Below are positions 63,878-64,000 of a DNA stretch of 64,000 nucleotides, piece after piece. Both the position numbers and the translations under genes were made by a program. Source of the stretch: Paramagnetospirillum marisnigri. Lineage in GTDB: Bacteria; Pseudomonadota; Alphaproteobacteria; Rhodospirillales; Magnetospirillaceae. The DNA is taken from assembly GCF_001650715.1 (NCBI RefSeq), contig NZ_LWQT01000037.1, positions 1 to 64,000 of the forward strand, read 5' to 3'. Every line of letters starts with the position of its first letter. Within the stretch, counting starts at the first letter, position 1. The notes under the pieces are model-generated. The model was given only the letters and a program-made list of their open reading frames with translations, was not told the DNA's origin and searched no databases.

Positions 63878-63959
63878 GGATCAAGACCCCAGCGGACGGA
63901 AGGGCACTTTCCCGTTTAGCAGACACAGCCTTAAAGCGTGGTTAACCGGAATAGTTTCG

Positions 63960-64000
63960 TCAGATGATCTTACCCTCGCCGCTCTCGAACACCCCCGAGA
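63960..64000 (-). CDS. C-terminal end of a gene cut by the window edge
   Basis: A minus-strand frame reads SGVFESGEGKII to a TGA at 63962-63960. It could be the end of a gene upstream of the repeat protein. Too short to identify. Confidence 0.35.
   Translation of the reverse strand, partial: SGVFESGEGKII

Noticed and set aside
59586-63926. Possible CRISPR array because of regular short repeats
   Set aside because: The period is 24 bp without unique spacers, the units are degenerate and coding, and no cas gene is present.

Overview
The window is GC-rich DNA from an alphaproteobacterium. The ISC-type iron-sulfur operon, a CheD/CheB/ParA chemotaxis operon, a DUF1465 protein, a CyaY frataxin and a PYP-like protein fit a Rhodospirillales member such as Magnetospirillum. 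That genus is an inference from gene content; no magnetosome gene is visible.

Region 1 (1-14.7 kb) is an integrated element. It sits at the 3' end of a tRNA-Met (CAT) gene at 14630-14706 and is bounded by perfect 49-bp repeats at 372-420 and 14626-14674. From right to left on the minus strand it carries an AlpA-like regulator, a 159-aa protein, a large primase-helicase, a small terminase subunit, small unknown genes, a coiled-coil protein, a prohead protease, an HK97 portal, a tail-tip-like fragment, a small HTH protein and a tyrosine integrase beside the left repeat. An AT-rich gene for a ClpP-like periplasmic protein (8949-9764, plus) is inserted as probable cargo. I see no major capsid protein, large terminase or full tail set, although the reading frames are intact and tightly overlapped. 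The element resembles a phage satellite (PICI-like) or a compact prophage remnant.

Region 2 (14.7-31.4 kb) is housekeeping. It has mnmA, a DUF599 membrane protein, then one long minus-strand ISC operon read cysE - iscR - second cysteine desulfurase - iscS - iscU - iscA - hscB - hscA - fdx - iscX. After these come an alpha/beta hydrolase, anmK, tyrS, cyaY, rpmE, a membrane class III nucleotide cyclase and a DUF1465 protein. CyaY, RimO and MnmA are functionally linked to Fe-S or sulfur supply.

Region 3 (31.4-47.6 kb) holds a tungstate-type ABC transporter (tupBCA), rimO, and a divergently read PYP-like protein whose chromophore cysteine is a tryptophan. It then holds a complete chemotaxis operon: STAS - cheY - cheA - cheW - mcp - cheR - cheD - cheB - a CheZ-like protein - a ParA ATPase with a C-terminal membrane helix. 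A LysE-type exporter and a TerB-like protein follow.

Region 4 (47.6-64 kb) has ygfZ, two glycosyltransferases with an asparagine synthase, a dihydroorotase, a membrane histidine kinase, a DUF59 protein and an NnrS-like membrane protein. It ends with a minus-strand pair: a 1444-aa protein built from Thr/Ser-rich octapeptide repeats, followed 21 bp later by a TPR plus GT41 (SPINDLY/OGT-like) O-glycosyltransferase. The pair looks like a substrate with its dedicated transferase and is the most striking novel candidate here. Several intergenic palindromic repeats of shared design are scattered through the chromosomal part.
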